Of a stretch of DNA of 64,000 nucleotides, positions 28,333 through 36,888 are shown piece by piece. The notes beneath the pieces are model-generated. The model was not told where the DNA came from. It ran no database searches and was given only the letters and a program-made list of their open reading frames with translations. The DNA is from Sporosarcina sp. Marseille-Q4943 (GTDB lineage Bacteria > Bacillota > Bacilli > Bacillales_A > Planococcaceae). The DNA is taken from assembly GCF_943736995.1 (NCBI RefSeq), contig NZ_OX031157.1, positions 1,936,001 through 2,000,000 on the forward strand. Reading direction: 5' to 3'. Both the position numbers and the translations under genes were made by a program. Within the stretch, counting starts at the first letter, position 1. Each line of letters begins with the position of its first letter.

Positions 28333-31300
28333 TTGGATGCGCTCATAGATTTATTTCTACAAGACAAAGAGATTACTAAAGTAGTTGAGGAGTTGAAAAC
28401 AGGACAGGACCGTCAATTGCTGGCGGGCCTATCGGGTGGCGCAAAGGCCGTCTTTTTTAAGACTGTCCAGCAGTCCGCAGAGAAGCCGATCCTGATTATC
28501 ACTCCCAACATGCTGCAAGCACAACGTACATACGAAGACCTTGTGAAGATGCTTGGCGATTCACTCGTTCATTTGTATCCGGCAGAGGAATTGATCGCTG
28601 CCGATTTTTCTGTGTCCAGTTATGAACTGCGTGCAAATCGAATCGACACACTCGACCATATGGCACGCGTTGGCAAAGGGATTTATATTACGCCTGTAGC
28701 GGGAATGAAGAAACTCCTTCCTCCGAAAGAGAAATGGCTCGATAATTCCTTGTCTGTCCATTTGGATGACAGCATTGACGTGGACGACTGGACGCGGAAA
28801 CTTGTGGAAATGGGCTATGGAAGACAGGACATGGTAACCGCGCCAGGGGATTTTGCTCTTCGAGGCGGTATTTTGGACGTGTATCCATTGAATATGGAAA
28901 ACCCGATCCGGATCGAGCTGTTCGATACAGATGTCGACTCTATCCGGGCCTTTTCCGCAGAAGATCAGCGTTCGACCGATAAACTGAAAGAAGTTACGAT
29001 CCTTCCTGCGACGGAACATGTGTGGGGAGCAGCTGAATTATCGCAAATGGCCTCGAATTTGGAGGTTGCCCTCGGTGCAAGTTTGAAGCGGATGAAGAAT
29101 GAAGAGGCGAAAGAATCCCTGACGATGAACGTCACCCGGGATATCGGCCTTTTGCGGGACGGCATCACTCCGGAAGGGATGATGAAATATGTATCATTTT
29201 CTGACCGTGTCCCATCCTATCTTGGCGATTATTTTCCAGAGGACGGAATAGTTTTATTTGATGAAATAGGACGGATTCTTGAAGTGTCATCCTCCCTTGA
29301 AAGCGAGGAGAAGGAATGGTTTCTGACACTTCTCGAGGAAGGCAAGATTGTCCATGATGCAAAAATCTCGTTTTCATTCGAAGAAATGCACAAAATGCTC
29401 GATCAGCAAAAGTCATACTTATCATTGTTCGTCCGGGCTGTGCCGGGAATTACTTTAAAGAAAAACGTTTCGTTTTCATGCAAACCGATGCAGGAATTTC
29501 ATGGGCAGATGAACTTGTTGAAAAACGAAATTGAACGTTGGCAGCAAGGGAAGTACAATATCTTCGTCATTGCTGATGGAAAAGAACGGATGAAGAAAGT
29601 CCAATCGATTCTAAGAGACTATGAGATGGATGCGGCATTGAACGGCAAGCCTAAAGCGGGTACGATCTCCATCATCGAAGGGGATTTGTCTGCGGGATTC
29701 GAATTGCCATTCCAACGTCTTGCGGTCATTACGGACGCGGAGTTGTTCAAAGGGAAACCGAAGCGGAAAGCCCGTCCGCAAAAAATGACAAATGCAGAGC
29801 GCATCAAAAGCTATTCGGAAATCAAGCCTGGGGATCATATCGTCCACGTTCACCACGGCATCGGTAAATATTATGGCGTCGTGACGCTCGAAGTGGGCGG
29901 CGTCCATAAAGACTATCTCGATATCCGTTATCGGGGAGAGGATAAACTTTTCGTTCCTGCGGATCAAATCGATTTGATCCAGAAATATGTTGCTTCCGGA
30001 GAAAAGGAGCCGAAACTCCATAAACTCGGCGGCGCTGAATGGAAAAAGACGAAGAGCAAAGTGTCATCCGCTGTCAAAGACATTGCGGATGATCTAATCA
30101 AACTTTATGCAAAGCGCGAAGCCGAAAAAGGGTATGCGTTTTCGGCAGATGATGATCTAATGCGTTCATTTGAAAATGCATTCCCATACGACGAGACGGA
30201 GGACCAGCTGCGTTCCATCGCTGAAGTGAAACGAGATATGGAGAAAGAGCGTCCGATGGATCGGCTTCTTTGCGGCGATGTTGGGTACGGAAAAACGGAA
30301 GTGGCAATCCGGGCTGCTTTCAAGGCGGTCGCTGATGGCAAGCAAGTCGCTTTCCTCGTCCCAACGACAATTCTTGCCCAGCAGCATTATGAGACGATGA
30401 AAGAGCGGTTCTCCGGGTTTCCAGTGGAAGTGTCACTATTAAACCGTTTCCGTACACGAAAAGAGCAGACGGAAACATTGAAAGGGTTGAAGGCCGGTAC
30501 GATCGATGTCGTCGTCGGCACCCATCGCCTCCTTTCCAAGGATGTCGTGTATAAGGATCTAGGCCTGCTCATCGTCGACGAAGAGCAGCGTTTCGGCGTA
30601 TCGCACAAGGAAAAGCTGAAACAGCTGAAAACGAATGTGGACGTCCTTACATTGACAGCGACGCCGATACCGCGGACGTTGCATATGTCGATGCTTGGTG
30701 TCCGGGACCTATCTGTAATCGAAACGCCTCCAGCAAACCGTTTCCCGGTTCAGACGTACGTCATGGAGCACAACTTCGCCCTAGTCCGGGAAGCGATCGA
30801 GCGGGAACTGGGACGCGGTGGTCAAGTGTTCTATTTATACAACCGCGTGGAGGACATGACGCGCAAAGTCGATGAAATCAAACAGCTCGTCCCGGAGGCA
30901 CGGGTCGCCTTTGCACACGGGCAAATGAGCGAGTCAACACTCGAATCGGTAATTTTGAGCTTCCTAGAAGGCGAATACGATGTCCTTGTCACGACGACGA
31001 TCATCGAGACGGGAATCGATATTCCGAACGTTAACACGCTCATCGTCCATGACGCAGACCGTATGGGCTTATCCCAGCTGTATCAGCTGCGCGGCCGTGT
31101 CGGACGTTCGAACCGTGTCGCATACGGCTACTTCCTCTATCAGCGGGACAAAGTGCTGACGGAGGTGGCCGAAAACCGTCTGCAGGCAATCAAGGAATTC
31201 ACGGAGCTAGGGTCCGGGTTCAAAATTGCGATGCGGGACTTGTCGATTCGCGGCGCGGGGAACTTGCTTGGCTCTCAGCAGCACGGCTTTATCGACTCTG

Positions 31301-31863
31301 TCGGCTTCGATCTCTATTCGCAAATGCTACAGGAAGCGATTGAAGAGAAGCAGACGGGCGTCGTGAAATCGGAAATTCCGGATGTCGAGATCTCATTGCC
31401 GGTCAATGCGTATTTGCCGGATTCGTATATTAAAGACGGTTTCCAAAAGATCCAAATGTATAAGCGGGTGAAAGCGATTGAAAGCGAAGAGGATTACTCC
31501 GAGCTCGTCGATGAGATGACAGACCGGTTCGGCGACTTGCCGTTAGAGGCAGACTTGTTGCTGCGCGTCGGAAGAATCAAAGCATGGGGACGCATAGCAG
31601 GTGTTGAATCGATCAAAAAACAACGCTCCATTATCGAAATCCGTCTAACTGAAGAAGGGACGGCGAAGACGGATGGCGCTAAAATCGTCGCAGACTCAAT
31701 GGAATTCGGTCGCGCTGTCGGCTTTACGATGGAAGATGGCAGGCTGATCATCACGGTGGATGAACGCCATACAGGCAAGAAAACCGAATTCGATGTGCTG
31801 GAAGAGATGATGAAAATTTTACAATCGGCAATCAAAGAGCCCTCATCGGCAGATTCCGTCTAA
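28333..31863 (+). CDS. mfd: Transcription-repair coupling factor Mfd
   Basis: This large ATP-dependent translocase removes stalled RNA polymerase and recruits UvrA. The 1176-aa product (B. subtilis 1177) has a UvrB-homology region in the first ~350 residues (LLAGLSGGAKAVFF, APGDFALRGGILDVYPL) and the RNA polymerase-interacting domain with HHGIGKYYGV (near 510). The RecG-like translocase carries Walker A GDVGYGKTEVA, DEEQRFGVSHKEK and TATPIPRTLHMSMLG, with motif VI RGRVGRSNRVAY, then a C-terminal TRCF domain. TTG 28333 is the start that aligns with the family; AAGCGAGG lies upstream. Confidence 0.97.
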   Translation: MDALIDLFLQDKEITKVVEELKTGQDRQLLAGLSGGAKAVFFKTVQQSAEKPILIITPNMLQAQRTYEDLVKMLGDSLVHLYPAEELIAADFSVSSYELRANRIDTLDHMARVGKGIYITPVAGMKKLLPPKEKWLDNSLSVHLDDSIDVDDWTRKLVEMGYGRQDMVTAPGDFALRGGILDVYPLNMENPIRIELFDTDVDSIRAFSAEDQRSTDKLKEVTILPATEHVWGAAELSQMASNLEVALGASLKRMKNEEAKESLTMNVTRDIGLLRDGITPEGMMKYVSFSDRVPSYLGDYFPEDGIVLFDEIGRILEVSSSLESEEKEWFLTLLEEGKIVHDAKISFSFEEMHKMLDQQKSYLSLFVRAVPGITLKKNVSFSCKPMQEFHGQMNLLKNEIERWQQGKYNIFVIADGKERMKKVQSILRDYEMDAALNGKPKAGTISIIEGDLSAGFELPFQRLAVITDAELFKGKPKRKARPQKMTNAERIKSYSEIKPGDHIVHVHHGIGKYYGVVTLEVGGVHKDYLDIRYRGEDKLFVPADQIDLIQKYVASGEKEPKLHKLGGAEWKKTKSKVSSAVKDIADDLIKLYAKREAEKGYAFSADDDLMRSFENAFPYDETEDQLRSIAEVKRDMEKERPMDRLLCGDVGYGKTEVAIRAAFKAVADGKQVAFLVPTTILAQQHYETMKERFSGFPVEVSLLNRFRTRKEQTETLKGLKAGTIDVVVGTHRLLSKDVVYKDLGLLIVDEEQRFGVSHKEKLKQLKTNVDVLTLTATPIPRTLHMSMLGVRDLSVIETPPANRFPVQTYVMEHNFALVREAIERELGRGGQVFYLYNRVEDMTRKVDEIKQLVPEARVAFAHGQMSESTLESVILSFLEGEYDVLVTTTIIETGIDIPNVNTLIVHDADRMGLSQLYQLRGRVGRSNRVAYGYFLYQRDKVLTEVAENRLQAIKEFTELGSGFKIAMRDLSIRGAGNLLGSQQHGFIDSVGFDLYSQMLQEAIEEKQTGVVKSEIPDVEISLPVNAYLPDSYIKDGFQKIQMYKRVKAIESEEDYSELVDEMTDRFGDLPLEADLLLRVGRIKAWGRIAGVESIKKQRSIIEIRLTEEGTAKTDGAKIVADSMEFGRAVGFTMEDGRLIITVDERHTGKKTEFDVLEEMMKILQSAIKEPSSADSV

Positions 31864-31872
31864 AGGAACTGT

Positions 31873-31903
31873 TGCATAAAATGTCCAAGCATGATGCATA
31901 CTA
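31873..31903 (+). promoter_or_regulatory. Sigma-G promoter of spoVT
   Basis: TGCATA (31873-31878), an 18-nt spacer and CATACTA (31897-31903) fit the sigma-G consensus very well. spoVT is a known sigma-G gene in B. subtilis. Confidence 0.8.
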
Positions 31904-31951
31904 TGTCCGAACGGAAAACGGTTTTAATTTTTGGAAAGTGAGGCATCATGC

Positions 31952-32488
31952 ATGAAAGCAACAGGAATCGTGCGCAGAATTGATGATCTGGGTAGGGTGG
32001 TCATCCCGAAAGAGATCAGACGGACGCTTCGTATCCGCGAAGGGGACCCGCTTGAAATCTTCACCGACAGGGATGGCGAGGTTATCCTAAAGAAATATTC
32101 TCCTATTTCCGAGCTCGGTCAATTTGCGAAAGAGTACGCAGAAACACTATACGAAACCCTCGGAACACCCGCCCTGATCAGTGACAGGGATGAAATGATC
32201 GCCGTATCCGGATTATCGAAAAAAGATTATTTGAACCGCCAATTGGCTCCGGACGTGGAAGATATCCTAAAGGGCCGCACCATCGTCACGGAAAAGCTTG
32301 AAAAAGCAGTGGAATGGGTGCCTGGACAAGTCGAACAAGTGAAATCCTACTGCATCGCTCCAATCGTAGCGGGCGGGGACACAATTGGCGCCGTCTATTT
32401 ACTATCGAAAGTACATTTCATCGGGGAAGCCGAACAAAAAGCAGCAGAAACTGCAGCACATTTTTTGGCGAAACAAATGGAACAATGA
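31952..32488 (+). CDS. spoVT: Stage V sporulation protein T
   Basis: This is a forespore transcription regulator that tunes sigma-G genes. It has an N-terminal AbrB-type swapped-hairpin domain (MKATGIVRRIDDLGRVVIP... to about residue 50) and a C-terminal GAF-like domain (about 55-178). ATG 31952 gives 178 aa, identical in length to B. subtilis; a longer frame from 31931 lacks support. A near-consensus sigma-G promoter lies 49 nt upstream. A terminator starts at its stop codon and is nearly duplicated at 35157-35203. Confidence 0.97.
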   Translation: MKATGIVRRIDDLGRVVIPKEIRRTLRIREGDPLEIFTDRDGEVILKKYSPISELGQFAKEYAETLYETLGTPALISDRDEMIAVSGLSKKDYLNRQLAPDVEDILKGRTIVTEKLEKAVEWVPGQVEQVKSYCIAPIVAGGDTIGAVYLLSKVHFIGEAEQKAAETAAHFLAKQMEQ

Positions 32489-32490
32489 AA

Positions 32491-32537
32491 AACAGCCTGC
32501 ATGTACCGGAAAGATCGGTGCGTGTGGGCTGTTTTTT
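32491..32537 (+). terminator. Terminator of spoVT; left copy (R1) of a ~46-bp direct repeat
   Basis: AACAGCCTGCATGTACCG pairs with CGGTGCGTGTGGGCTGTT (some G-U), followed by TTTT. About 41 of 46 positions match the terminator at 35157-35203 in the same orientation. The two copies flank an AT-rich island. Confidence 0.85.
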
Positions 32538-32555
32538 CGCGTGAATTCAATTTTT

Positions 32556-32657
32556 TTATAAAACGGTGGCCTTCCTGTCATTTGCCAAGCCATTAATCAT
32601 CCCAATGAAAACTGGATAGATGAGCATGAGAGATATAAGAACGAAACCGTCGCCCAT
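32556..32657 (-). CDS. Possible 33-aa hydrophobic peptide or gene remnant
   Basis: A minus-strand frame from ATG at 32657 to a stop at 32556 would encode a 33-aa peptide. It has a continuous hydrophobic stretch (FVLISLMLIYPVFIGMING) and a charged tail (LANDRKATVL). No good ribosome site is seen, and the frame extends eight more codons upstream to a stop. It could be a real small membrane peptide or the remains of a membrane protein at the island edge. The remainder of the 649-nt gap before the next gene (32658-33186) is AT-rich; I see nothing definable in it. Confidence 0.25.
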   Translation of the reverse strand: MGDGFVLISLMLIYPVFIGMINGLANDRKATVL

Positions 32658-33186
32658 TAGTAGGAATATGTGCGTTAATATTCATTCTTATGATGGAACA
32701 AGATTTATTCAATTAAGAAAAGCATTTAAAGGCATTTAGGTTGTCACTTTAGTTGGTAAATTGCACTTCTTCGAAATGCTATTTTGCATGGCCTTTCTAA
32801 ATAGTGAAAGCACTTATACAAGCTGTGGGATGGGTTTTAAATTTGGTTGTGCAAATTAACGATTAAAATAAGCGATAATTGCCTCTTGAAATGACAAATT
32901 AGGTAGAGGATTACCTATAAAATGTTTCTAAATGTCATAAAACGCTCACGAAATATAATGGTTGAAAGAACAATGAGAATATGTAATTTTTTTAAAAAAG
33001 TAGTTCTTTTTATTTATAAATTACTGAAAAAGAAAGAATAGTGATAAAGAGTATATCTATTTATTGAGTATTATTCATAATTTTACTAGTAGCTATTACC
33101 CGTTTTTGAAAAATCTATTAAATAGCAAGAAGAACTATGTTAGCGTTACGTGGACACCAAGAATAAATACAGTGGAGGGGAAAAAA

Positions 33187-34122
33187 ATGAAGAAGATAAT
33201 AAGTTATACAATTTCTCTTTTTACCATTTTTATCTTTTTTATGCTTCAAAATCCTGTTAGTGCAGCCGAAAACAAAATAACTAACTCTAATGGGATAAAG
33301 ATTACAGAAGAACAATATGAGAATCTTAAAGATTTAGGTTTTACTGACTTGGCAATCGATCAAATGGATAAAGAGATTTTTGACGAAAACAAAGATCTTG
33401 TATTAGAATCAAAAACTGAAACTACAAAGTATTATGAGATCAGTGAAGGTGTTCCAGGACCTCAACTTTTCAGCTTGGAAACAAGTGAAGAGAATCCCAA
33501 TTACATTTCAACTGAATTAAGTGAAGAAGAATATTTTAAAAGAGTAGAAGCTGCAAAGAGTAGTATCAAACCTTTTAGTACAGGATCAGCTCAAACAAGC
33601 TATAGAAGACTTACTACATCGATTCAAAGAATTAGCGGAGACATAAGAGTTCACAACAAGTTTGTGTGGGATATAATACCTGTTACAAGAAGTTACGATA
33701 CTCTAAGTATTTCCATAGACTCAACATTTTCTCCTTTAGCAGGAACCCAGCATGGCCAACAACTTTGGACAACTACACATCCAATGCAAGGTGGACTATA
33801 TGGGGGGAATGCAACTTATACTTCAGCAAGTAATGCATGGAATAAACAAGGTGCTGGCTACGGTGTAAAAATGAATTTGAAAGATAATACATCCACTTCA
33901 AGAGTTGTTGACTTAGAGGGTTACATGTATTATAAAATTGCAAAAAATTCATCTGTAGTTCCAGTTTATATTAATGCATATGGAAACTATTCTCATGCAA
34001 AAACAACTGTTAGCTCTAGTTATTCATATAGTCTTTCTTATGGTGGACCTGCAATTAGTTGGGCAGGCGTAACTAGTACGAGTTTTGATACTATTACTAC
34101 ACATGCTCAAACAAAATATTGA
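33187..34122 (+). CDS. Secreted protein of unknown function on AT-rich island
   Basis: I do not recognise this 311-aa protein. ATG 33187 has a GTGGAGGGG site 7 nt upstream; an earlier in-frame start at 33064 is not supported. A classical signal peptide is visible (MKKIISYTISLFTIFIFFML, then QNPVSAA with likely cleavage near residue 27). The mature N-terminal part (about 28-135) is acidic with a segment GIKITEEQYENLKDLGF. The C-terminal part (about 150-311) is rich in Ser, Thr, Tyr and Gly, predicted as beta-sheet, with no cysteine. Codons are markedly AT-rich compared with neighbouring housekeeping genes, suggesting transfer. It has its own terminator. Confidence 0.85.
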   Translation: MKKIISYTISLFTIFIFFMLQNPVSAAENKITNSNGIKITEEQYENLKDLGFTDLAIDQMDKEIFDENKDLVLESKTETTKYYEISEGVPGPQLFSLETSEENPNYISTELSEEEYFKRVEAAKSSIKPFSTGSAQTSYRRLTTSIQRISGDIRVHNKFVWDIIPVTRSYDTLSISIDSTFSPLAGTQHGQQLWTTTHPMQGGLYGGNATYTSASNAWNKQGAGYGVKMNLKDNTSTSRVVDLEGYMYYKIAKNSSVVPVYINAYGNYSHAKTTVSSSYSYSLSYGGPAISWAGVTSTSFDTITTHAQTKY

Positions 34123-34156
34123 TTGATAGAAACTGAAACACAGAGAAACATAAAAG

Positions 34157-34188
34157 ACGACCTAGATTTCGGTGCTAGGTCGTTTTTT
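34157..34188 (+). terminator. Terminator after the secreted protein gene
   Basis: ACGACCTAG / CTAGGTCGT 9-bp stem followed by seven T. Confidence 0.87.
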
Positions 34189-34402
34189 TATATCTATTCA
34201 CGCTCATACGATATAATGATTGTATAATGCTAACGGTCTTTCCAATGTTCATATAGTTGCACAAAACAATCACTGTAATGTGTGTATAGAAATAATCTTT
34301 GGAGTTTGGAAGGATGTTAGGATAACTATTTGCCAATGTAATATAAGAAAAAAGTAGGGTAATTGAATTTTATAAAAGTGGATTAAAGGTGGAGAGAAAA
34401 TT

Positions 34403-34660
34403 ATGATGAAAACTTTTTCGGGAGTTATTTTTATCTTGATATCTGCAATACTTTATAGTGCAAATGTGATATCAGTCTCAATAGCTAAAGTGAATTATGG
34501 TGGGCAATCAGCAGTGGGTTATTCATTAATTATCTTTAGCATTATTGCTGTTGTTTTAGGAGTTATTTTATTGCTAATGAGAGAAAAAGAGGTAAAGTAT
34601 AATGTGAAAAAGGCTGAAGAACCAAGGAAATCATTTCTCGATAACGATTTAGACAATTAA
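34403..34660 (+). CDS. Small two-helix membrane protein, unknown
   Basis: This is an 85-aa hypothetical protein with two hydrophobic segments (about residues 5-27, FSGVIFILISAILYSANVI; and 38-59, AVGYSLIIFSIIAVVLGVIL) and a charged C-terminal tail (EKEVKYNVKKAEEPRKSF). GGTGGAGAG lies before the paired ATGs at 34403 and 34406. It is AT-rich, part of the same island as the secreted protein, and lies 280 nt after it. No family is recognised. Confidence 0.65.
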   Translation: MMKTFSGVIFILISAILYSANVISVSIAKVNYGGQSAVGYSLIIFSIIAVVLGVILLLMREKEVKYNVKKAEEPRKSFLDNDLDN

Positions 34661-34775
34661 AACTAACAAATATGTCTGCAACTAAAATACAGGTTACAGT
34701 TGAATTGATAGGGTTTAGGTCCTTGTTAAAGCCCCCGATAATAACGGTTTAAAATTCCCCAATCTTCACGGATAA

Positions 34776-35153
34776 TCTATTTCAGACAGAGATAGATTGA
34801 AAGTGTGGGAATGAGCTTGCCTTAATAGGCGTGCGAGAAGTGGACTTGGTGGATGTTTTATTGACTTGGCTATACATGCAGTAAGTTAGCGTAAACTTGG
34901 AGTTCTAAAAACGAGTCTTGAAGCATTTAAGCTTTTACACGAAGCGGGTTAGATTGAAGCAAATCTTGCGGGAACATTATTGAATATGCTTGGCTTCTGC
35001 AACATTGCTGTTAATGGCTATCAAGTATTAGATATCGATATTTTAGAATCTATTTTAAATAAACATATAGACGATTTCAAACAGTTCACAAAGGTGTTTT
35101 TACAGTTGGAAGATGAGCACTCCTGCATAGGTATTCATGATGAGAAACAATAA
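34776..35153 (+). pseudogene. Decayed coding sequence with three in-frame stops
   Basis: One frame reads as protein-like sequence across 378 nt: RRARSGLGGCFIDLAIHAV, then KLGVLKTSLEAFKLLHEAG, then ANLAGTLLNMLGFCNIAVN and ILNKHIDDFKQFTKVFLQLE. It is broken by stops at 34812 (TGA), 34887 (TAG) and 34950 (TAG). The longest intact part is from 34953 to the TAA at 35151. The original function is not recognised. Its end abuts the right copy of the duplicated terminator. The stretch 34661-34775 shows nothing else. Confidence 0.45.
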
Positions 35154-35156
35154 AAA

Positions 35157-35203
35157 AAACAGCCTGCACGTACCGGTAAGCATCGGTGCGGGTAGGCTGT
35201 TTT
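35157..35203 (-). terminator. Terminator of the FhuF-like gene; right copy (R2) of the island-flanking repeat
   Basis: AACAGCCTGCACGTACCG and CGGTGCGGGTAGGCTGTT form a long stem. On the minus strand it is followed by a long T-run, so it ends the reverse-strand iron operon. It is nearly identical to the spoVT terminator at 32491-32537. Confidence 0.85.
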
Positions 35204-35901
35204 CATGTTCTATTTAACGGGCAATACGGACATTTCTCCGTATCAGGCAGTTCCTTTAATAGACAGCAAGTCGTTCGTTTGTAATTTGACATGGCTGCAA
35301 GTGCCTCTTCATTCTGCAAAAACTGTTTAAAGGGTGAGCGCCTCATATGCGGCTTCCAGGTTTCATCCAGCAATAAGTAATCGAGATCGCTCTGTGCAGA
35401 GGGGCAGTTTTCGTTGAGAAGCATGGAATACATCCAAAGTACATAGCCCCATACATTCTCCCACAGGATCAGCTTGGAAACATGCGCGCGCTTGCCCAAA
35501 TATTCGACGACTGGATGCCCATACTGTTCGAGAATATAACGGATTGCTTCGTGCCGATCTTGGACGTCTTTGAATGATTCAGATCGAATGTTAAACTGAA
35601 TCGTCCCGTTTTCGATGAATAAAGAGACGTCCTCCAATTTGCCGGTAAAGAGCAAGTTGAACTTGCTGAGCATATGGAACAGCCCCGTCATGAAGAAACC
35701 GTGTCTCCTCATATAAATGGAAGCCCCCACGGCATCTGTCGGCGCGTCGGTTAATGCTTTAATTTCCGAAAGTAATTCAGTGCTAGCCGTTTCCGACAAA
35801 ATTGCTTGAGCGTTCGTAAATACATCAGGCTGCCTGTTCAAAAACACGCCGAATCGTTCCAGCGATGCAATGTGCTCGTCGTTCAGCTTAGGCACCTGCA
35901 T
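35203..35901 (-). CDS. FhuF-like ferric-siderophore reductase
   Basis: This 232-aa protein ends in the FhuF [2Fe-2S] signature: Cys-Cys, ten residues, Cys, two residues, Cys (CCLLKELPDTEKCPYC). FhuF-type enzymes reduce ferric iron in imported hydroxamate siderophores to release it in the cytoplasm. The rest of the protein is helical and weakly conserved, as usual in the family. ATG 35901 lies within the end of the ATPase gene; GTG at 35895, two codons in, has better spacing to AAGGAG and could be the true start. It is co-transcribed with the ATPase from the Fur-controlled intergenic region. Confidence 0.85.
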   Translation of the reverse strand: MQVPKLNDEHIASLERFGVFLNRQPDVFTNAQAILSETASTELLSEIKALTDAPTDAVGASIYMRRHGFFMTGLFHMLSKFNLLFTGKLEDVSLFIENGTIQFNIRSESFKDVQDRHEAIRYILEQYGHPVVEYLGKRAHVSKLILWENVWGYVLWMYSMLLNENCPSAQSDLDYLLLDETWKPHMRRSPFKQFLQNEEALAAMSNYKRTTCCLLKELPDTEKCPYCPLNRT

Positions 35902-36712
35902 TGCTCCTTACTTGCTGTACTACGCAGCGTCCACGGCCGTATGGAACACAATGCGGCGTTCCGAAAAGGGGATCCGTCGACACTTGGCATTCCATGCCGA
36001 ACACCGCGCGGACGAGGTCACAAGTGATGATATTCTCCGGTCTGCCTTGTGCGTAAACCCCGCCGTCTTTAATAGCGACAATATTATGGGCATAGCGGGA
36101 AGCCAAGTTCAGATCATGGAGCACCATGACGATCGTGCGGCCCTTTTGTTCATTCAACTCAAACAAGAGGTCCAAAATTTCGATTTGGTGCGTCATGTCA
36201 AGATATGTCGTAGGCTCATCCAACAGAATGACGTCCGTGTCCTGGGCAAGCGTCATCGCAATCCACGCACGCTGGCGCTGGCCGCCCGATAACGTATCGA
36301 TTGCCTGGTCGCGTAAGTCGCTTATTTTGGTTGCTTCCATCGCTGCCTCGACTTTCTTCGTATCTTCCGCCGTCCAGCGGGAAAGCCACGATTGGTGAGG
36401 ATAGCGTCCTTGTTTAACGAGGTCGTGAACCGTCAATCCTTCAGGTGAGACGGGACCTTGTGGAAGGATGCCCATCTTCTTCGCGACACTGCGGGAAGAC
36501 ATGGAATGAATATCTTTCCCTTCCAGCAAGACGGAGCCGTCCGAAGGCTTCAACAAACGAGCGATCGAGCGTAGCAATGTGGACTTTCCGCAACCGTTGC
36601 TACCAACGAAGACGGTAATTTCGCCGCGCGGGATAGCCAAATTTAAATTTTCGAAAAGAAGACGATCTTCATAACCGATGGAAAGGTCTTTCGTATTTAT
36701 AGTAGGGTGCAT
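35888..36712 (-). CDS. Iron-siderophore ABC transporter ATPase (FecE/FhuC family)
   Basis: This is the ATPase of the siderophore importer. From the ATG at 36712 (GGAGG 8 nt upstream; a further in-frame ATG at 36733 has no site) the product is 274 aa. Motifs are Walker A GSNGCGKST, Q-loop ILPQG, signature LSGGQRQR, Walker B VILLDEP and the H-loop in VLHDLN. It is transcribed divergently from the binding protein and permease genes it works with, sharing the Fur-box region between them. It overlaps the FhuF-like gene by 14 nt. Confidence 0.92.
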   Translation of the reverse strand: MHPTINTKDLSIGYEDRLLFENLNLAIPRGEITVFVGSNGCGKSTLLRSIARLLKPSDGSVLLEGKDIHSMSSRSVAKKMGILPQGPVSPEGLTVHDLVKQGRYPHQSWLSRWTAEDTKKVEAAMEATKISDLRDQAIDTLSGGQRQRAWIAMTLAQDTDVILLDEPTTYLDMTHQIEILDLLFELNEQKGRTIVMVLHDLNLASRYAHNIVAIKDGGVYAQGRPENIITCDLVRAVFGMECQVSTDPLFGTPHCVPYGRGRCVVQQVRSNAGA

Positions 36713-36790
36713 ACTAGAATGCCTCCGTTTCATTTATCCTAAAAAGGTATGAACTCATTACTAAGAAGCATACCATATTCTCAACCAATT

Positions 36791-36809
36791 GAGAATGATA
36801 ATCATTAAT
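36791..36809. promoter_or_regulatory. Fur box 1
   Basis: GAGAATGATAATCATTAAT matches 16 of 19 positions of the Fur consensus GATAATGATAATCATTATC. It is placed toward the reverse-strand ATPase gene. Confidence 0.85.
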
Positions 36810-36822
36810 TTGTTGAAAACAC

Positions 36823-36852
36823 TTTACAAATGACAGTCCGAAAGATTACACT
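36823..36852 (+). promoter_or_regulatory. Promoter of the siderophore-binding protein gene
   Basis: TTTACA (36823-36828), an 18-nt spacer and TACACT (36847-36852), just upstream of Fur box 2. Confidence 0.55.
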
Positions 36853-36858
36853 ACTAAC

Positions 36859-36873
36859 TGATAATGATTATCA
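36859..36873. promoter_or_regulatory. Fur box 2 (perfect 7-1-7)
   Basis: TGATAATGATTATCA is an exact 7-1-7 Fur motif, between the promoter and the ribosome site of the binding-protein gene, where bound Fur would block transcription. Confidence 0.93.
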
Positions 36874-36888
36874 ACGTGGAGGTAAAAC

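Noticed and set aside
33064..33186. N-terminal extension of the secreted protein from 33064
   Set aside because: The ribosome site and signal peptide place the start at 33187; the extension would bury the signal sequence.
32491..35203. Island as an intact integrative element
   Set aside because: No integrase, recombinase, relaxase or phage gene is visible between the repeats, so it is called only an island with repeat-flanked ends.
35870..36292. Plus-strand frame of 140 aa opposite the siderophore ATPase gene
   Set aside because: The minus-strand gene has all ABC motifs; the plus frame is a shadow.
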